Shown here: positions 17,498 through 25,870 of the stretch, piece by piece
Numbering within the stretch: the stretch's first letter is position 1
Layout: every line of letters starts with the position of its first letter
Assembly (NCBI RefSeq): GCF_019186805.1
Contig: NZ_CP066783.1
Location: 1,501,501-1,565,500, forward strand
Length of the DNA: 64,000 nucleotides
Direction of reading: 5' to 3'
Source of the DNA: Comamonas fluminis
GTDB lineage: Bacteria > Pseudomonadota > Gammaproteobacteria > Burkholderiales > Burkholderiaceae_C
Notes under the pieces: generated by a model
The model's input: only the letters and a program-made list of their open reading frames with translations
What the model was told of the DNA's origin: nothing
The model's database searches: none
Made by a program: the position numbers and the translations under genes

Positions 17498-18601
17498 ATG
17501 CAATTCATGATCCCTCAGAAATGGTCTGTGCTGGCCCTGGCTGCATCTGCGTTATGCGCAGCTTCTGCCAGCGCGCAGTCCATGTTCGATGCCTTGCCGC
17601 CTCTGCCCAAGGTGATTCCGATGATGCCGCCTACCGAGCTTCACAGCGATACCCAGGGTGAGATCAAATTCAAATCCAGCAGTCCGTATGACCTGGATGT
17701 GCTACTTAGTCAGCCCGCCAAGGCCGAACCCACGATGGGCATGGGCAAGCTGTTCTTGCCCAAGGGCGCCAGTGCGAAGAAGCAGGTTCCTGCCATGGTC
17801 GTTTTGCCTGGTGGTGCTGGTGCCATTCCCGGGCGTGAGAATGAAACTGCGCAGATGCTGGCGGACAACGGCATTGCGGCGCTGCTGGTCGATAACTTCA
17901 AACCACGCGGTATCAGCGAAGAGATGCCGTATGCGCTCAAGGTCATGGGGACTTCTGAGTTTGATGCCGTGGCGGATGCCTATGCGGCGCTCAAGGCATT
18001 GAACAAGCACCCCGCCATTGATGGCTGGCGCATTGGAGTGATGGGCTTTTCCAAGGGCGGTATTGCTGCGCGAATGAGCATGGATGCACGCATTCGCGAC
18101 AAACTGGCACCGTTCATTCAGCCTTTTGCCTTGCATGTGGACTTCTATGGGCCATGCTATTCACTGCTGCAATCGCGCAAGACAACAGGTGCGCCGCTGC
18201 TCAGTTTCAGAGCCGGAGAAGATGCTTCCAACGACCTGGTGGCCTGCGCACAGCAGGAGAGAATCTTGCGTGAAGCAGGCTCTGAAGTTAGTACCGTGGT
18301 TTACGCGAAGGCAGGGCATGACTGGGAGAGCGACAAGCCACGCGAGATGACGAATCGTCCTTACCTGGCGGGTTGCACCATAGAGTTCAACGACAAGGAC
18401 TTTCCTGTGCTTAATGGTCAGCCCCTGATTCCTGCGGGAGCGCAGGCTGATCGTCAGACGCGCTACAAGATTCGTGTGCAGAGCGGCAAAGCGCTGGGCG
18501 ACTGCGTCAAGGTGGGCTATATGGCCGGGCGCGATGAGACGGCGCGCAGCCTGGCCAACAAGCAGATGCTGCAGTTTCTCAAGGTGAAGTTTGAGCAGTA
18601 A
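17498..18601 (+). CDS. Exported dienelactone-hydrolase-family alpha/beta hydrolase
   Basis: A 367-residue protein with a signal peptide (WSVLALAASALCAASASA, cut near residue 27). The nucleophile elbow is MGFSKGGIAAR, with Ser in place of the Cys typical of dienelactone hydrolases. A later acid (FRAGEDAS) and the KAGHDWE histidine complete a plausible triad. VVLPGGAGAIPGRE and FYGPCYSLL are also family-like. Export suggests periplasmic hydrolysis of a steroid ester or other exogenous ester. A strong terminator lies directly upstream and another downstream, so it may be a single-gene unit. Confidence 0.8.
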   Translation: MQFMIPQKWSVLALAASALCAASASAQSMFDALPPLPKVIPMMPPTELHSDTQGEIKFKSSSPYDLDVLLSQPAKAEPTMGMGKLFLPKGASAKKQVPAMVVLPGGAGAIPGRENETAQMLADNGIAALLVDNFKPRGISEEMPYALKVMGTSEFDAVADAYAALKALNKHPAIDGWRIGVMGFSKGGIAARMSMDARIRDKLAPFIQPFALHVDFYGPCYSLLQSRKTTGAPLLSFRAGEDASNDLVACAQQERILREAGSEVSTVVYAKAGHDWESDKPREMTNRPYLAGCTIEFNDKDFPVLNGQPLIPAGAQADRQTRYKIRVQSGKALGDCVKVGYMAGRDETARSLANKQMLQFLKVKFEQ

Positions 18602-18624
18602 GGAAATTTCTGCTTTTATCTCCG

Positions 18625-18648
18625 GGCCAGCATCTGCTGGCCTTTTTT
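18625..18648 (+). terminator. Rho-independent terminator of the hydrolase gene
   Basis: GGCCAGCA-TC-TGCTGGCC is followed by six T residues. It begins 24 bases after the stop codon. Confidence 0.88.
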
Positions 18649-18714
18649 ATGCCAATGGCAGCTCTTGCCTGTATTGAATATGCGTTGAATGCTATCTTTT
18701 TGATAATGCAATGA

Positions 18715-18747
18715 AAAAGCCGCGCAGCTTTGAAGTGCGCGGCTTTT
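18715..18747 (-). terminator. Terminator of the leftward SnoaL/MMPL/YCF48 operon
   Basis: AAAAGCCGCGCA pairs with TGCGCGGCTTTT across a nine-base loop, with A and T tracts on both sides. It lies 16 bases past the SnoaL-like stop on the minus strand and could act in both directions. Confidence 0.8.
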
Positions 18748-18762
18748 GCGAAGAGTAAGTAA

Positions 18763-19221
18763 TCAGGGCGCAGGTTGCAGCACTGATTTGTCTCCCATAT
18801 CCAGCAGCATGGTCATGCTGCGCTTTTGAATGCGCCAGCCTTCTGCACGCTGCACCCACTCATCTTCATAGAAGCCAATGGCGTCATAACGCAGATGAGA
18901 GCGCTCGCCCAGCCCCTGGTGCGATGCGCGCACATAGATCTTGCTGCGCGGGTGCGCAGGATCGCTTGCATCGACCTGCAGATTGCCAAGCAGGTGCTGC
19001 GTAGGCCCGCAGCCATCCAGGTGGGTGCTGATCATGCGGCGAACCTTGGCCACACCTTCGCAGACGTAGCTGCCGCCATAGACGGTGGTGCAGTCGGGGG
19101 TAAACACTTCTGAAAGCAGGTCCCAGTTGCGTGTGTCGCAGACGGTGGCGTAGCGAATCAGGGTCTGGCTCAAAGCATGCTCCAGAAGGAGCTGCTCCAG
19201 CGATGTTGGAGCAGTTTGCAT
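18763..19221 (-). CDS. SnoaL-like / NTF2-fold protein
   Basis: A 152-residue protein of the SnoaL_4 type: LLLEHALSQTLIRYATVCDTRNWDLLSEVFTPD, then HLLGNLQVD and RYDAIGFYEDEWVQRAEGWRIQKR. The fold is shared with ketosteroid isomerases and small dehydratases, so a steroid or ring-modifying activity is possible but not shown. Its start codon overlaps the MMPL stop by one base, making it the last gene of a three-gene leftward operon (YCF48, MMPL, SnoaL). Confidence 0.75.
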   Translation of the reverse strand: MQTAPTSLEQLLLEHALSQTLIRYATVCDTRNWDLLSEVFTPDCTTVYGGSYVCEGVAKVRRMISTHLDGCGPTQHLLGNLQVDASDPAHPRSKIYVRASHQGLGERSHLRYDAIGFYEDEWVQRAEGWRIQKRSMTMLLDMGDKSVLQPAP

Positions 19222-21692
19222 TACACCTTCCCGTTGACGGAGGATTGAGGTTCAGGCTTGAGCATGCCACCGCCAGCTGCAGCGGCTGTTTTGTTGCCAC
19301 CAGCCTTGGGCTGCTTTTGCTGACGCTTGATGCGTGACTTGGCTTCTGCAACGCCGACGTTGAGCCAGTAGGCCATGGCCGGCAGCAGGAAGATGGCGCC
19401 GAGCATGTTCACCAGGAACATGAAGGCCAGCAAGATGCCCATGTCCGCCTGGAACTTGAGCGCGGAGAACGCCCAGGTGCCCACGCCGATGGACATGGTC
19501 AGTGCGGTGAAGATGGCTGCATTGCCGCGCTGGCGCATGGCTTCGTAGAAGGCTTCACGCAGTGTGATGTCGCGCTCGCGCAGCTCGTGCTGCATGCTCT
19601 CGAACAGGTAGATGCCGTAGTCCACACCCACACCCACGCCCAGTGCCACCACGGGCAGCGTAGGAACCTTCAGGCCAATGCCCAGCATGGCCATCAAGGC
19701 ATTGCAGAGGATGGAGACGATGGCCAGTGGCACAACGATGCACAGCACGGCGCGCCAGCTGCGGAAGGTGAGCCAGCACAGGATGGTGATGGCGCCGAAG
19801 ATGGAGCCCAGCATCTGCACTTCAGCGTGTTCCACGGCTTCGTTGGTGGCGGCTGCCACGCCAGCGTTGCCGCCAGCCAGCTTGAAGGTGACGTTGGGTG
19901 TCTTGTCCGAGTCGATGAAGCTGCGCACTTCGTTGACCACATGGGTCAGGGTGGCGCCTTCATGGTCCTTCAGGAAGACCTGCAGGTTGATGACCTTGCA
20001 GCCTTCGGTGTTCAGGCCCAGGTCTGGCGACAGGGCCTTGGCGCCGGAGCGCAAAGATGCTTCGGTGCGCTGCAGCGCTGCCCAGCGCGGGTTGCCTTCG
20101 TTGTTGCTGGAAGCTGCAATCTTGGCCAGACCCGAGACCGTGGAGACGGACTGCACGCCATCCACACGGCGCATGCGGGCGTCAAAGCGCTCGACCGCGT
20201 TCATCACCTGCCAGTTCAGGCAACCTTCTTCGATGTTGGAGGTTTCAACAAACACCGACAGCACATCCATGCCGATGGAGTAGTTGCTGATGATGTTGTC
20301 GTTGTCGCGGTTGTAGCGCGATTCGGCACGCAGCTCGGGAGCGCCGGTGCCCACGTCGCCGGTCAGCAGGTGGCGCGACTCGTAGGTTCCCACGGCCAGC
20401 AGGCCCAGCGAAACCACCAGTGTCAGCAGCGCGGGACGGCCTTCGGACAGCGCCGAGAGCTTCCACCAGATGGGGTTGCGGCCGTTGGCGGTGGAGGAGG
20501 GTGCTTCCAGAGCCTTCTTTTCCAGACGCAGATTGGCCAGCACGGCAGGCAGGAAGATCTTGTTGGTGATGATCATCAGCAGCACGCCCATGCAGGCGGT
20601 CACGCCCAGTTCGTGCACGATGGGAATGTCGATCAGCATGATGACCATAAAGCCCAGGGCGTTGGTCAGCAGTGCCAGTGCGCCGGGGATGGCCAGCTTG
20701 CGAATCGAGTTCTCTGCGGCCAGCTTGGCATTCAGGCCTGCGCGCACATCGTGCTTCCAGGCACCCGTCATCTGCACCGCGTGAGAAACGCCGATGGAGA
20801 AGATCAGGAAGGGCACGAGAATCGACATGGGGTCAATGCCATAGCCAATCAGCGGCAGAATGCCCAGCAGCCAGATCACAGGCAGCAGCGCTACCGCCAG
20901 ACCCACCACGGTGAGGTTGGTGGACTTGGTGTACATGCGCAGCATGATGGCCGTGATGACAAAGGCGATGGCAAAGAACGTCATCACTGTGGACAGGCCG
21001 TCCATCACATCGCCCAGCACCTTGGAAAAACCAATGATGTGGATGGAGATATCCTTGCCTTCAAACTTGCTGCGGATCTCGTCGAGGCGTTGTGCAACCT
21101 TGTGGTAGTCCAGCTTTTCGCCTGTCTTGGGATCGACTTCCAGCAGGTCGGCGCGCACCATGGCGGACTTCAGATCGTTGCTGACCAGCGAGCCAATCTG
21201 GCCGGACTTGGCCACGTTGGAGCGCACCTGTGCCAGACCTTGTTCATTGGCTTCAAAACGCGAAGGAATCAGCACCTCGCCCACATAGCCGTCTTCGGTG
21301 ATTTCGATGTATTTCACGTTCGGAGTGAACAGCGAATACACCTGACCGCGGTTGACGCCGGGGGTGAAGAAAACTTCATCGGTTACGCCGCGCAGAGCGT
21401 CAAGGAATTCCTTGTTGTAGATGTCGCCCTGGCCCTTCCATTCCACGCTGACCAGAATGCGGTTGGCACCCGAAAAGGTGCTGGAGTGCTTGAGGAAGGC
21501 TTCCATGTACGCGTGGCGCATGGGGATCAGCTTGTTGAAGCCGGGGTCCAGATGCGTGCGCAGTGCCGAGACGCCCAGCAGCGCTGTGGCAATCAGGGTC
21601 AGCACAACAATGGTCTTGCTCCAGGAGATCAGCCAGCGTGCGGTGGTTGCGATGAACCGGTCCAGAGGGGTTACGGGTTCGGTCAATGTCAT
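19221..21692 (-). CDS. MMPL/RND-family transporter
   Basis: An 823-residue inner-membrane protein with the RND plan: one N-terminal membrane helix (about 18-45), a large periplasmic loop, five helices at about 225-385, then a second loop and helices at about 625-770. The SSD-like segments PILVPFLIFSIGVSHAVQM and LPVVALGVGVGVDYGIYLFE carry the membrane acids expected for proton coupling. It starts within the YCF48 stop (four-base overlap). MMPL proteins move hydrophobic molecules across or within the envelope. Its place in a steroid locus with DUF1302/DUF1329/YCF48 suggests steroid transport, direction unknown. Confidence 0.88.
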   Translation of the reverse strand: MTLTEPVTPLDRFIATTARWLISWSKTIVVLTLIATALLGVSALRTHLDPGFNKLIPMRHAYMEAFLKHSSTFSGANRILVSVEWKGQGDIYNKEFLDALRGVTDEVFFTPGVNRGQVYSLFTPNVKYIEITEDGYVGEVLIPSRFEANEQGLAQVRSNVAKSGQIGSLVSNDLKSAMVRADLLEVDPKTGEKLDYHKVAQRLDEIRSKFEGKDISIHIIGFSKVLGDVMDGLSTVMTFFAIAFVITAIMLRMYTKSTNLTVVGLAVALLPVIWLLGILPLIGYGIDPMSILVPFLIFSIGVSHAVQMTGAWKHDVRAGLNAKLAAENSIRKLAIPGALALLTNALGFMVIMLIDIPIVHELGVTACMGVLLMIITNKIFLPAVLANLRLEKKALEAPSSTANGRNPIWWKLSALSEGRPALLTLVVSLGLLAVGTYESRHLLTGDVGTGAPELRAESRYNRDNDNIISNYSIGMDVLSVFVETSNIEEGCLNWQVMNAVERFDARMRRVDGVQSVSTVSGLAKIAASSNNEGNPRWAALQRTEASLRSGAKALSPDLGLNTEGCKVINLQVFLKDHEGATLTHVVNEVRSFIDSDKTPNVTFKLAGGNAGVAAATNEAVEHAEVQMLGSIFGAITILCWLTFRSWRAVLCIVVPLAIVSILCNALMAMLGIGLKVPTLPVVALGVGVGVDYGIYLFESMQHELRERDITLREAFYEAMRQRGNAAIFTALTMSIGVGTWAFSALKFQADMGILLAFMFLVNMLGAIFLLPAMAYWLNVGVAEAKSRIKRQQKQPKAGGNKTAAAAGGGMLKPEPQSSVNGKV

Positions 21693-22690
21693 TGCTTGGC
21701 TCCTTGCGCAGCTTGCGGGGCTGCCTTGGCCTGTGGGGGGAAGGGCTGCAGCCCTGCGTCGCTGGAGATCCAGCCGTTGTTGGCGCTGGTCAGAACAATG
21801 TCTGTCAGCGTGGCGCGGCCCTTGGCACGCTCCAGGCTGAAGCTCTTGCCGCCGTCCTTGCTCAGGCCCAGCATGCTGCCCTGTCCGACCAGAACAATGG
21901 TTCCGTCAGTTTCCTGGGCATGGCCGAAGAAGGAGACAGGCGCGGGAACCTGCGATTTGGCCCAGGCCTCACCGGGGGCGGGCTGCAGGAACACATTGCC
22001 GCGCATGCCGTAGATCAGCCAGCCGCCTTCCTTGGTGGGCATGGCGTTGTAGAACGAGCCGTTGTAGAACGCGGGCTCGGTCTGCCAGGTGGCGCCTGCA
22101 TCGTCGGACTTGAGTACCAGCCCACGCTCGCCCACGATCAGCCAGTGCTGCTGATCTGCAGAGCTGGCAATGCGGTTCATGTGCTTGTCTTCGACCTCTG
22201 CGGGCAGAGTCATGGGCTGCCAGGTCTGGCCGCCATCCTTGGATTCCAGTGCACGGCCAAATGCACCCACGGTGATCCAGTCACCAGAGGGAAGGCGTGC
22301 GATGGACATCAGCGGCTCGCCGTTTTCCTTGGAGAAAGCCATTTCCTCCCAGGTGCTGCCGCCATCCTTGGTGCGCAGAATCCAGCCTTCGTGGCCTACG
22401 GCAAAGCCGGTCTTTTTGTCGGGTGCAAAGGCAACGCTGACGATCAGTGCCTGGCGATCCTGGCTCAGCTTTGCAGGGGTCCAGTGAGCGCCCTTGTCGT
22501 CCGAGTAGAGGATCTCGCCCATGGCGCCCACGGTCAGGATACGGTCGCCGACCTGGGTGATGGCATTGAAATGGGTGCGCTCCACGCCGATGGACGTGGG
22601 TGCAAGAGGTGGTGGTGTGCGAGGTGCAAAGGCCAGCGCAGAGGCAAATGCCACCAATGCTGCTGCGCCTATACCGACGGCTGTTTTCAC
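21689..22690 (-). CDS. YCF48/BNR-repeat exported protein
   Basis: A 333-residue protein. GTG 22690 is preceded by AAGGAGACAAC. An N-terminal hydrophobic segment (AVGIGAAALVAFASALAF) suggests export. Repeated W-x-(3-8)-F/Y-DGGxTW blocks, such as DKGAHWTPA, DGGSTWEEM, DGGQTWQPM and DAGATWQTE, are the sialidase-like BNR/YCF48 motif and predict a beta-propeller. In other bacteria such proteins accompany MMPL transporters of hydrophobic substrates. It is the promoter-proximal gene of the leftward operon whose spacer holds candidate operator B at 22774. Confidence 0.85.
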   Translation of the reverse strand: MKTAVGIGAAALVAFASALAFAPRTPPPLAPTSIGVERTHFNAITQVGDRILTVGAMGEILYSDDKGAHWTPAKLSQDRQALIVSVAFAPDKKTGFAVGHEGWILRTKDGGSTWEEMAFSKENGEPLMSIARLPSGDWITVGAFGRALESKDGGQTWQPMTLPAEVEDKHMNRIASSADQQHWLIVGERGLVLKSDDAGATWQTEPAFYNGSFYNAMPTKEGGWLIYGMRGNVFLQPAPGEAWAKSQVPAPVSFFGHAQETDGTIVLVGQGSMLGLSKDGGKSFSLERAKGRATLTDIVLTSANNGWISSDAGLQPFPPQAKAAPQAAQGAKQ

Positions 22691-22773
22691 GTTGTCTCCT
22701 TGTTCAGTCTTCTTGCGGCTAGTGGGTGAGCCAAAAACCTAGGGCCGAGATTGTTGTTTGGGAGGTTTTGAAA

Positions 22774-22789
22774 CATCGTCCGAATGGAC
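22774..22789 (+). promoter_or_regulatory. Candidate steroid-regulon operator, copy B
   Basis: CATCGTCC-GAAT-GGAC lies 84 bases from the YCF48 start, oriented as expected for the leftward operon. A second, oppositely oriented copy lies at 22833, one per divergent transcript. Confidence 0.62.
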
Positions 22790-22832
22790 GTCAGCTTGGT
22801 GAAACGAGGGTTACTCCGGGGCAGAATTCTTA

Positions 22833-22848
22833 GTCTGCATTGACGATG
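22833..22848 (-). promoter_or_regulatory. Candidate steroid-regulon operator, copy B2
   Basis: On the minus strand it reads CATCGTCA-ATGC-AGAC followed by TA. It lies 56 bases before the rightward thiolase-fold gene and forms a back-to-back pair with copy B. Confidence 0.58.
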
Positions 22849-22904
22849 GTTCCGGCCCTCTTCGTTCTCACAATGAGGCAATACTTTCTAGTAAAGGGAG
22901 ACAT

Positions 22905-24119
22905 ATGGGTTTGCAAGGAAAAGCGGCGCTGGTAGGCGCTGCGCAGTACAAGCCTGAGAAGTACGCGACCGCGCCGCGCATGTTCCATCTGGAGCAAGTG
23001 GCCGATCTGACGCTGCAGGCACTCGAAGACGCGGGCATGGAACTGTCCGAACTGGACGGGCTGATTACCAGCGGTCCGCACTTTCATGAAGCCAGCAGCT
23101 TTGTGCCGGCCATGGCAGGTGAATACTTGGGCATTCCACTGAACTTCGCCGAAGTGGTGGACCTGGGTGGCGCCAGCTCGGTGGCCATGGTCTGGCGTGC
23201 CGCTGCGGCCATTGAAATGGGCCTGTGCAACACGGTGGCCTGCGTGCTGCCCTCGCGCATGACGCCTTATTCCGAATATGACGACCACTTCAAGGAAGTC
23301 ATGAAGAGCAGCCGCTTTGGCGGCCACAGCACACGCTTTGGCGCTCCTGAAGCGGAAATGGACCTGCCTTACGGCCATATGGCGCAAAACACGGGCTACG
23401 CCATGATTGCCCAGCGCTACAAGGCCATCTACGGCTATGACCCGGCAGCACTGGCGCGCATCAGCGTGGACCAGCGCTTCAATGCCTGCCACAACCCCAA
23501 TGCCATGTTCTACGGTCAGCCCATCACGGTCGATGACGTGCTGAACTCGCGCATGGTGGCAGACCCTCTGCACGTGCTGGAAATCGTGTTGCCCGCCGCA
23601 GGTGGTGGCGCCATGATCGTCACACGTGCCGACCGCGCCAAGACGACCAAGAACCGCCCCGTCAGCATCATCGGTTGCGGCGAGCATGTCAGCAGCAAGT
23701 CGCCCACATACATGGCCGACATGCTCAAGACCCCCATTGGCCCGGCATCTGCCAAGGCGTTCGAGATGGCTGGTCTGAAGCCTTCGGACATGCACATGGC
23801 ACAGATCTATGACTGCTACACCATCACCGTCATGCTGACGCTGGAAGACGCAGGCTTCTGCGAAAAAGGCAAGGGCATGGAGTTCCTCAAGAACAACGAC
23901 TTCACCTTCAAGGGCAACTTCCCCATGAACACCCACGGTGGTCAGCTCAGCTTCGGCCAGTCGGGCACGGCGGGCGGCATGTCGCAGGTGATCGAGGCGA
24001 TTCACCAGATTCAGGGCCGTGCAGGCGATCGCCAGCTGGCGCGCAATGATCTGGCCTATGTGTCCGGTACCGGTGGTGTGATGAGCGAGCAGGGCGCGTT
24101 GATCCTGCGGGGAGCATAA
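22905..24119 (+). CDS. Second thiolase-fold (Ltp/SCP-x-like) protein
   Basis: A 404-residue protein with an AAAGGGAGACAT ribosome site. It shares the overall fold with the aldolase at 4734: AQIYDCYT aligns with the first Ltp2 Tyr region, and NTHGGQLSFGQSG is conserved. However, the thiolase Cys position reads GGASSVAM (no Cys), and the second Tyr of Ltp2 is replaced in QLSFGQSG. It is therefore not a condensing thiolase in the classical sense and may be an aldolase with different residues. It is followed after three bases by the DUF35-MaoC gene, its likely partner. Confidence 0.83.
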   Translation: MGLQGKAALVGAAQYKPEKYATAPRMFHLEQVADLTLQALEDAGMELSELDGLITSGPHFHEASSFVPAMAGEYLGIPLNFAEVVDLGGASSVAMVWRAAAAIEMGLCNTVACVLPSRMTPYSEYDDHFKEVMKSSRFGGHSTRFGAPEAEMDLPYGHMAQNTGYAMIAQRYKAIYGYDPAALARISVDQRFNACHNPNAMFYGQPITVDDVLNSRMVADPLHVLEIVLPAAGGGAMIVTRADRAKTTKNRPVSIIGCGEHVSSKSPTYMADMLKTPIGPASAKAFEMAGLKPSDMHMAQIYDCYTITVMLTLEDAGFCEKGKGMEFLKNNDFTFKGNFPMNTHGGQLSFGQSGTAGGMSQVIEAIHQIQGRAGDRQLARNDLAYVSGTGGVMSEQGALILRGA

Positions 24120-24122
24120 GAA

Positions 24123-25067
24123 ATGGCCTGGAACAAACCTCTTCCCCGTCCCACGGAAATCTCGGCACCCTACTGGGAGGGTCTGAAGGCTCACGAAGTT
24201 CGCATTCAGCAGTGCGATCGTGGACATTCGATCTTTTTCCCGCGTACCCATTGCCCCGTCTGCGGTTCGCGCTCCTTGAAGTGGAGCAAAGTCAGCGGCG
24301 AAGGCACGCTGTATAGCTTCACCATTGCGCGCATTCCCACCATGCCCGAGTTCACGGACGAGATGCCCCAGGCACTGGCGGTGGTCGAACTCAAGGAAGG
24401 CGTTCGTATCAACACCACCATGGTGGGTGTGGATCCCGAAACGCTGAAGATCGGCATGGCTGTGCGCCCGGTGTTTGATGAGCGCCCTGTCGAAGTCACG
24501 CTGCTGCGCTTTACCGACAAGAACGGCAGCTATCCTTCCATTATCAAGGCGGAGAGCGAAGAAGTGGCTGCTCCCGCTGCGGTGCAGGAAGATGCAGCGC
24601 CCAAGCGCCAGATCTCCGTCAAGGACATCGACGCGATGAAGTCGCTGGTTTCCGAGGAGTACAGCCCCTGGTCCAACGAGTTTGCGGTGACGCAGGACGT
24701 GATCAATGGCTTTGCCAAGCTCTCGGGCGACGATTACTGGATCCACACCGATCCAGAAAAAGCCAAGACCGACAGCCCCTTTGGCACCACCATCGCCCAC
24801 GGCGCGCTGGTGCAGGTGCTGGCCAGCCAGCTCAAGATTCCGCTGGACTTTGAAGTGGTCGGCTTCAACAACATGGTCAATTACGGCTCTGACCGTCTGC
24901 GCTTCCCCACGCCAGTGCCCTCGGGTTGCAAGATCCGCGCACGCTGCCGCATCAAGGCGGTGGAGCAGGTCAAGAGCGGCGTGCAGATGACGATGGAGAT
25001 CAACATCCACGTGGTGGGCCAGGACCGTCCGGCCGTCATCAACGATCTGGTGATTCTCTACATGTAA
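24123..25067 (+). CDS. DUF35-MaoC fusion protein (hydratase plus aldolase-docking domain)
   Basis: A 314-residue protein with domains in the reverse order to the protein at 2206. The DUF35 domain comes first (about residues 10-145), with a ribbon CDRGHSIFF...CPVCGS in which one Cys position is replaced. A charged linker follows. The C-terminal half is a MaoC hydratase with the canonical SGDDYWIHTDPEKA ... GTTIAHG active-site motif. It starts three bases after the aldolase-like gene. Together they resemble a second hydratase/retro-aldolase module, perhaps for another side-chain length or a ring fragment. Confidence 0.85.
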   Translation: MAWNKPLPRPTEISAPYWEGLKAHEVRIQQCDRGHSIFFPRTHCPVCGSRSLKWSKVSGEGTLYSFTIARIPTMPEFTDEMPQALAVVELKEGVRINTTMVGVDPETLKIGMAVRPVFDERPVEVTLLRFTDKNGSYPSIIKAESEEVAAPAAVQEDAAPKRQISVKDIDAMKSLVSEEYSPWSNEFAVTQDVINGFAKLSGDDYWIHTDPEKAKTDSPFGTTIAHGALVQVLASQLKIPLDFEVVGFNNMVNYGSDRLRFPTPVPSGCKIRARCRIKAVEQVKSGVQMTMEINIHVVGQDRPAVINDLVILYM

Positions 25068-25123
25068 TCGTCAGCGCCCGGGCGGTGGTGGCTGACCCGG
25101 GTTGGTTCAATTTCTTCAAGGTT

Positions 25124-25155
25124 AGGGGCTTTGCGCAGGCAGAGCCCCTTTTTTT
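25124..25155 (+). terminator. Rho-independent terminator after the DUF35-MaoC gene
   Basis: AGGGGCTTTGC pairs imperfectly with GCAGAGCCCCT and is followed by a run of T residues. It lies 57 bases past the stop codon at the start of the 348-base spacer. Confidence 0.8.
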
Positions 25156-25180
25156 GCCTGCTTCCGAAGGGCGGTTTCAA

Positions 25181-25215
25181 AACTGATAGCTGCAAGCGCA
25201 TGGCATGTAAGCGCT
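25181..25215 (+). repeat. Dispersed GATAGCTGCAAGCGC element
   Basis: CTGATAGCTGCAAGCGC followed by TAAGCGCTC repeats the core of the elements at 43258 and 60150. The remainder of this spacer (25216-25335) shows no gene. Confidence 0.5.
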
Positions 25216-25335
25216 CTGAATTGAATGCGATCTCAATTCTTTTTGGAGAAAGCGGGAGGTGCTCATTTTTTTTGAAAGAGACACGTCCTGTTGAAAGCGA
25301 AATTCAAGGGTTGTCACCTAAGTAAATACCTGCTC

Positions 25336-25351
25336 ATCAAATTGGACGATG
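25336..25351 (-). promoter_or_regulatory. Candidate steroid-regulon operator, copy D (degenerate)
   Basis: On the minus strand CATCGTCC-AATT-TGAT has a perfect left half and a decayed right half. It lies 64 bases before the small exported protein gene at 25416, with the same relative orientation as the other copies. Confidence 0.45.
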
Positions 25352-25415
25352 TTGGAAATTCTGCGCTGGCGATACTGCTGACAAAAGAGCCTCAGAGCCT
25401 GTTAAGGAGACAACG

Positions 25416-25619
25416 ATGAAAAAGCATTTCAACCTGCTGAACACCTTCAGAATTCTCATGCTGCTCGCTGCGGCGCTGGCGCTGTATCTGCCTGCCATGA
25501 ACATGCCCCAGAATGCGGTGGCGGGGCCGCATGCAGACGCTCAGACCAAGCTGCCAGAGGGAATTCGTCTGGCCAGCGCCCAGACCTCCTGGCAGGCGGT
25601 AGCGGCCCTGGCCTATTGA
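25416..25619 (+). CDS. Small exported protein of unknown function
   Basis: A 67-residue protein preceded by AAGGAGACAACG, one of the best ribosome sites in the region. It has a signal-like N-terminus (MKKHFNLLNTF, then ILMLLAAALALYLPAMNM) and a short polar tail of about 35 residues with no recognisable domain. It has its own terminator-free spacer and a candidate operator upstream. I do not recognise the family. It is probably a real, steroid-linked small envelope protein. Confidence 0.6.
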   Translation: MKKHFNLLNTFRILMLLAAALALYLPAMNMPQNAVAGPHADAQTKLPEGIRLASAQTSWQAVAALAY

Positions 25620-25870
25620 ACGCGGATGCTCCCGGGGGCCGTCAGTGCTTCCCGCTAGCCTGTGTTGACCGCGTGCAGGGTTAGCGCACCTTGCAACGCT
25701 TGGGTTTTGCTTGTGACTGGCTGCGTCATCCTTCTTTCGGATGGCTGGCATGTTGCCGCATGCGCTGCGCGGCGACAGTTTTCCTTGGGGTTGACTGCTG
25801 TTTTCTCCCGCGCTTCGTTCAAGCGTGACTGGCTTGGTAAAAGCACACTTTTTAAAATCAGGAGACTTGC

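Noticed and set aside
19587..22013. A very long open frame (over 800 codons) on the plus strand opposite the MMPL and YCF48 genes.
   Set aside because: The translated product is rich in His, Gln and Gly typical of antisense frames in GC-rich genes, and it lies fully opposite two clear family members.
22830..25010. A 700-codon minus-strand frame over the second aldolase and DUF35-MaoC genes.
   Set aside because: It is antisense to two recognised proteins and has no domain of its own.
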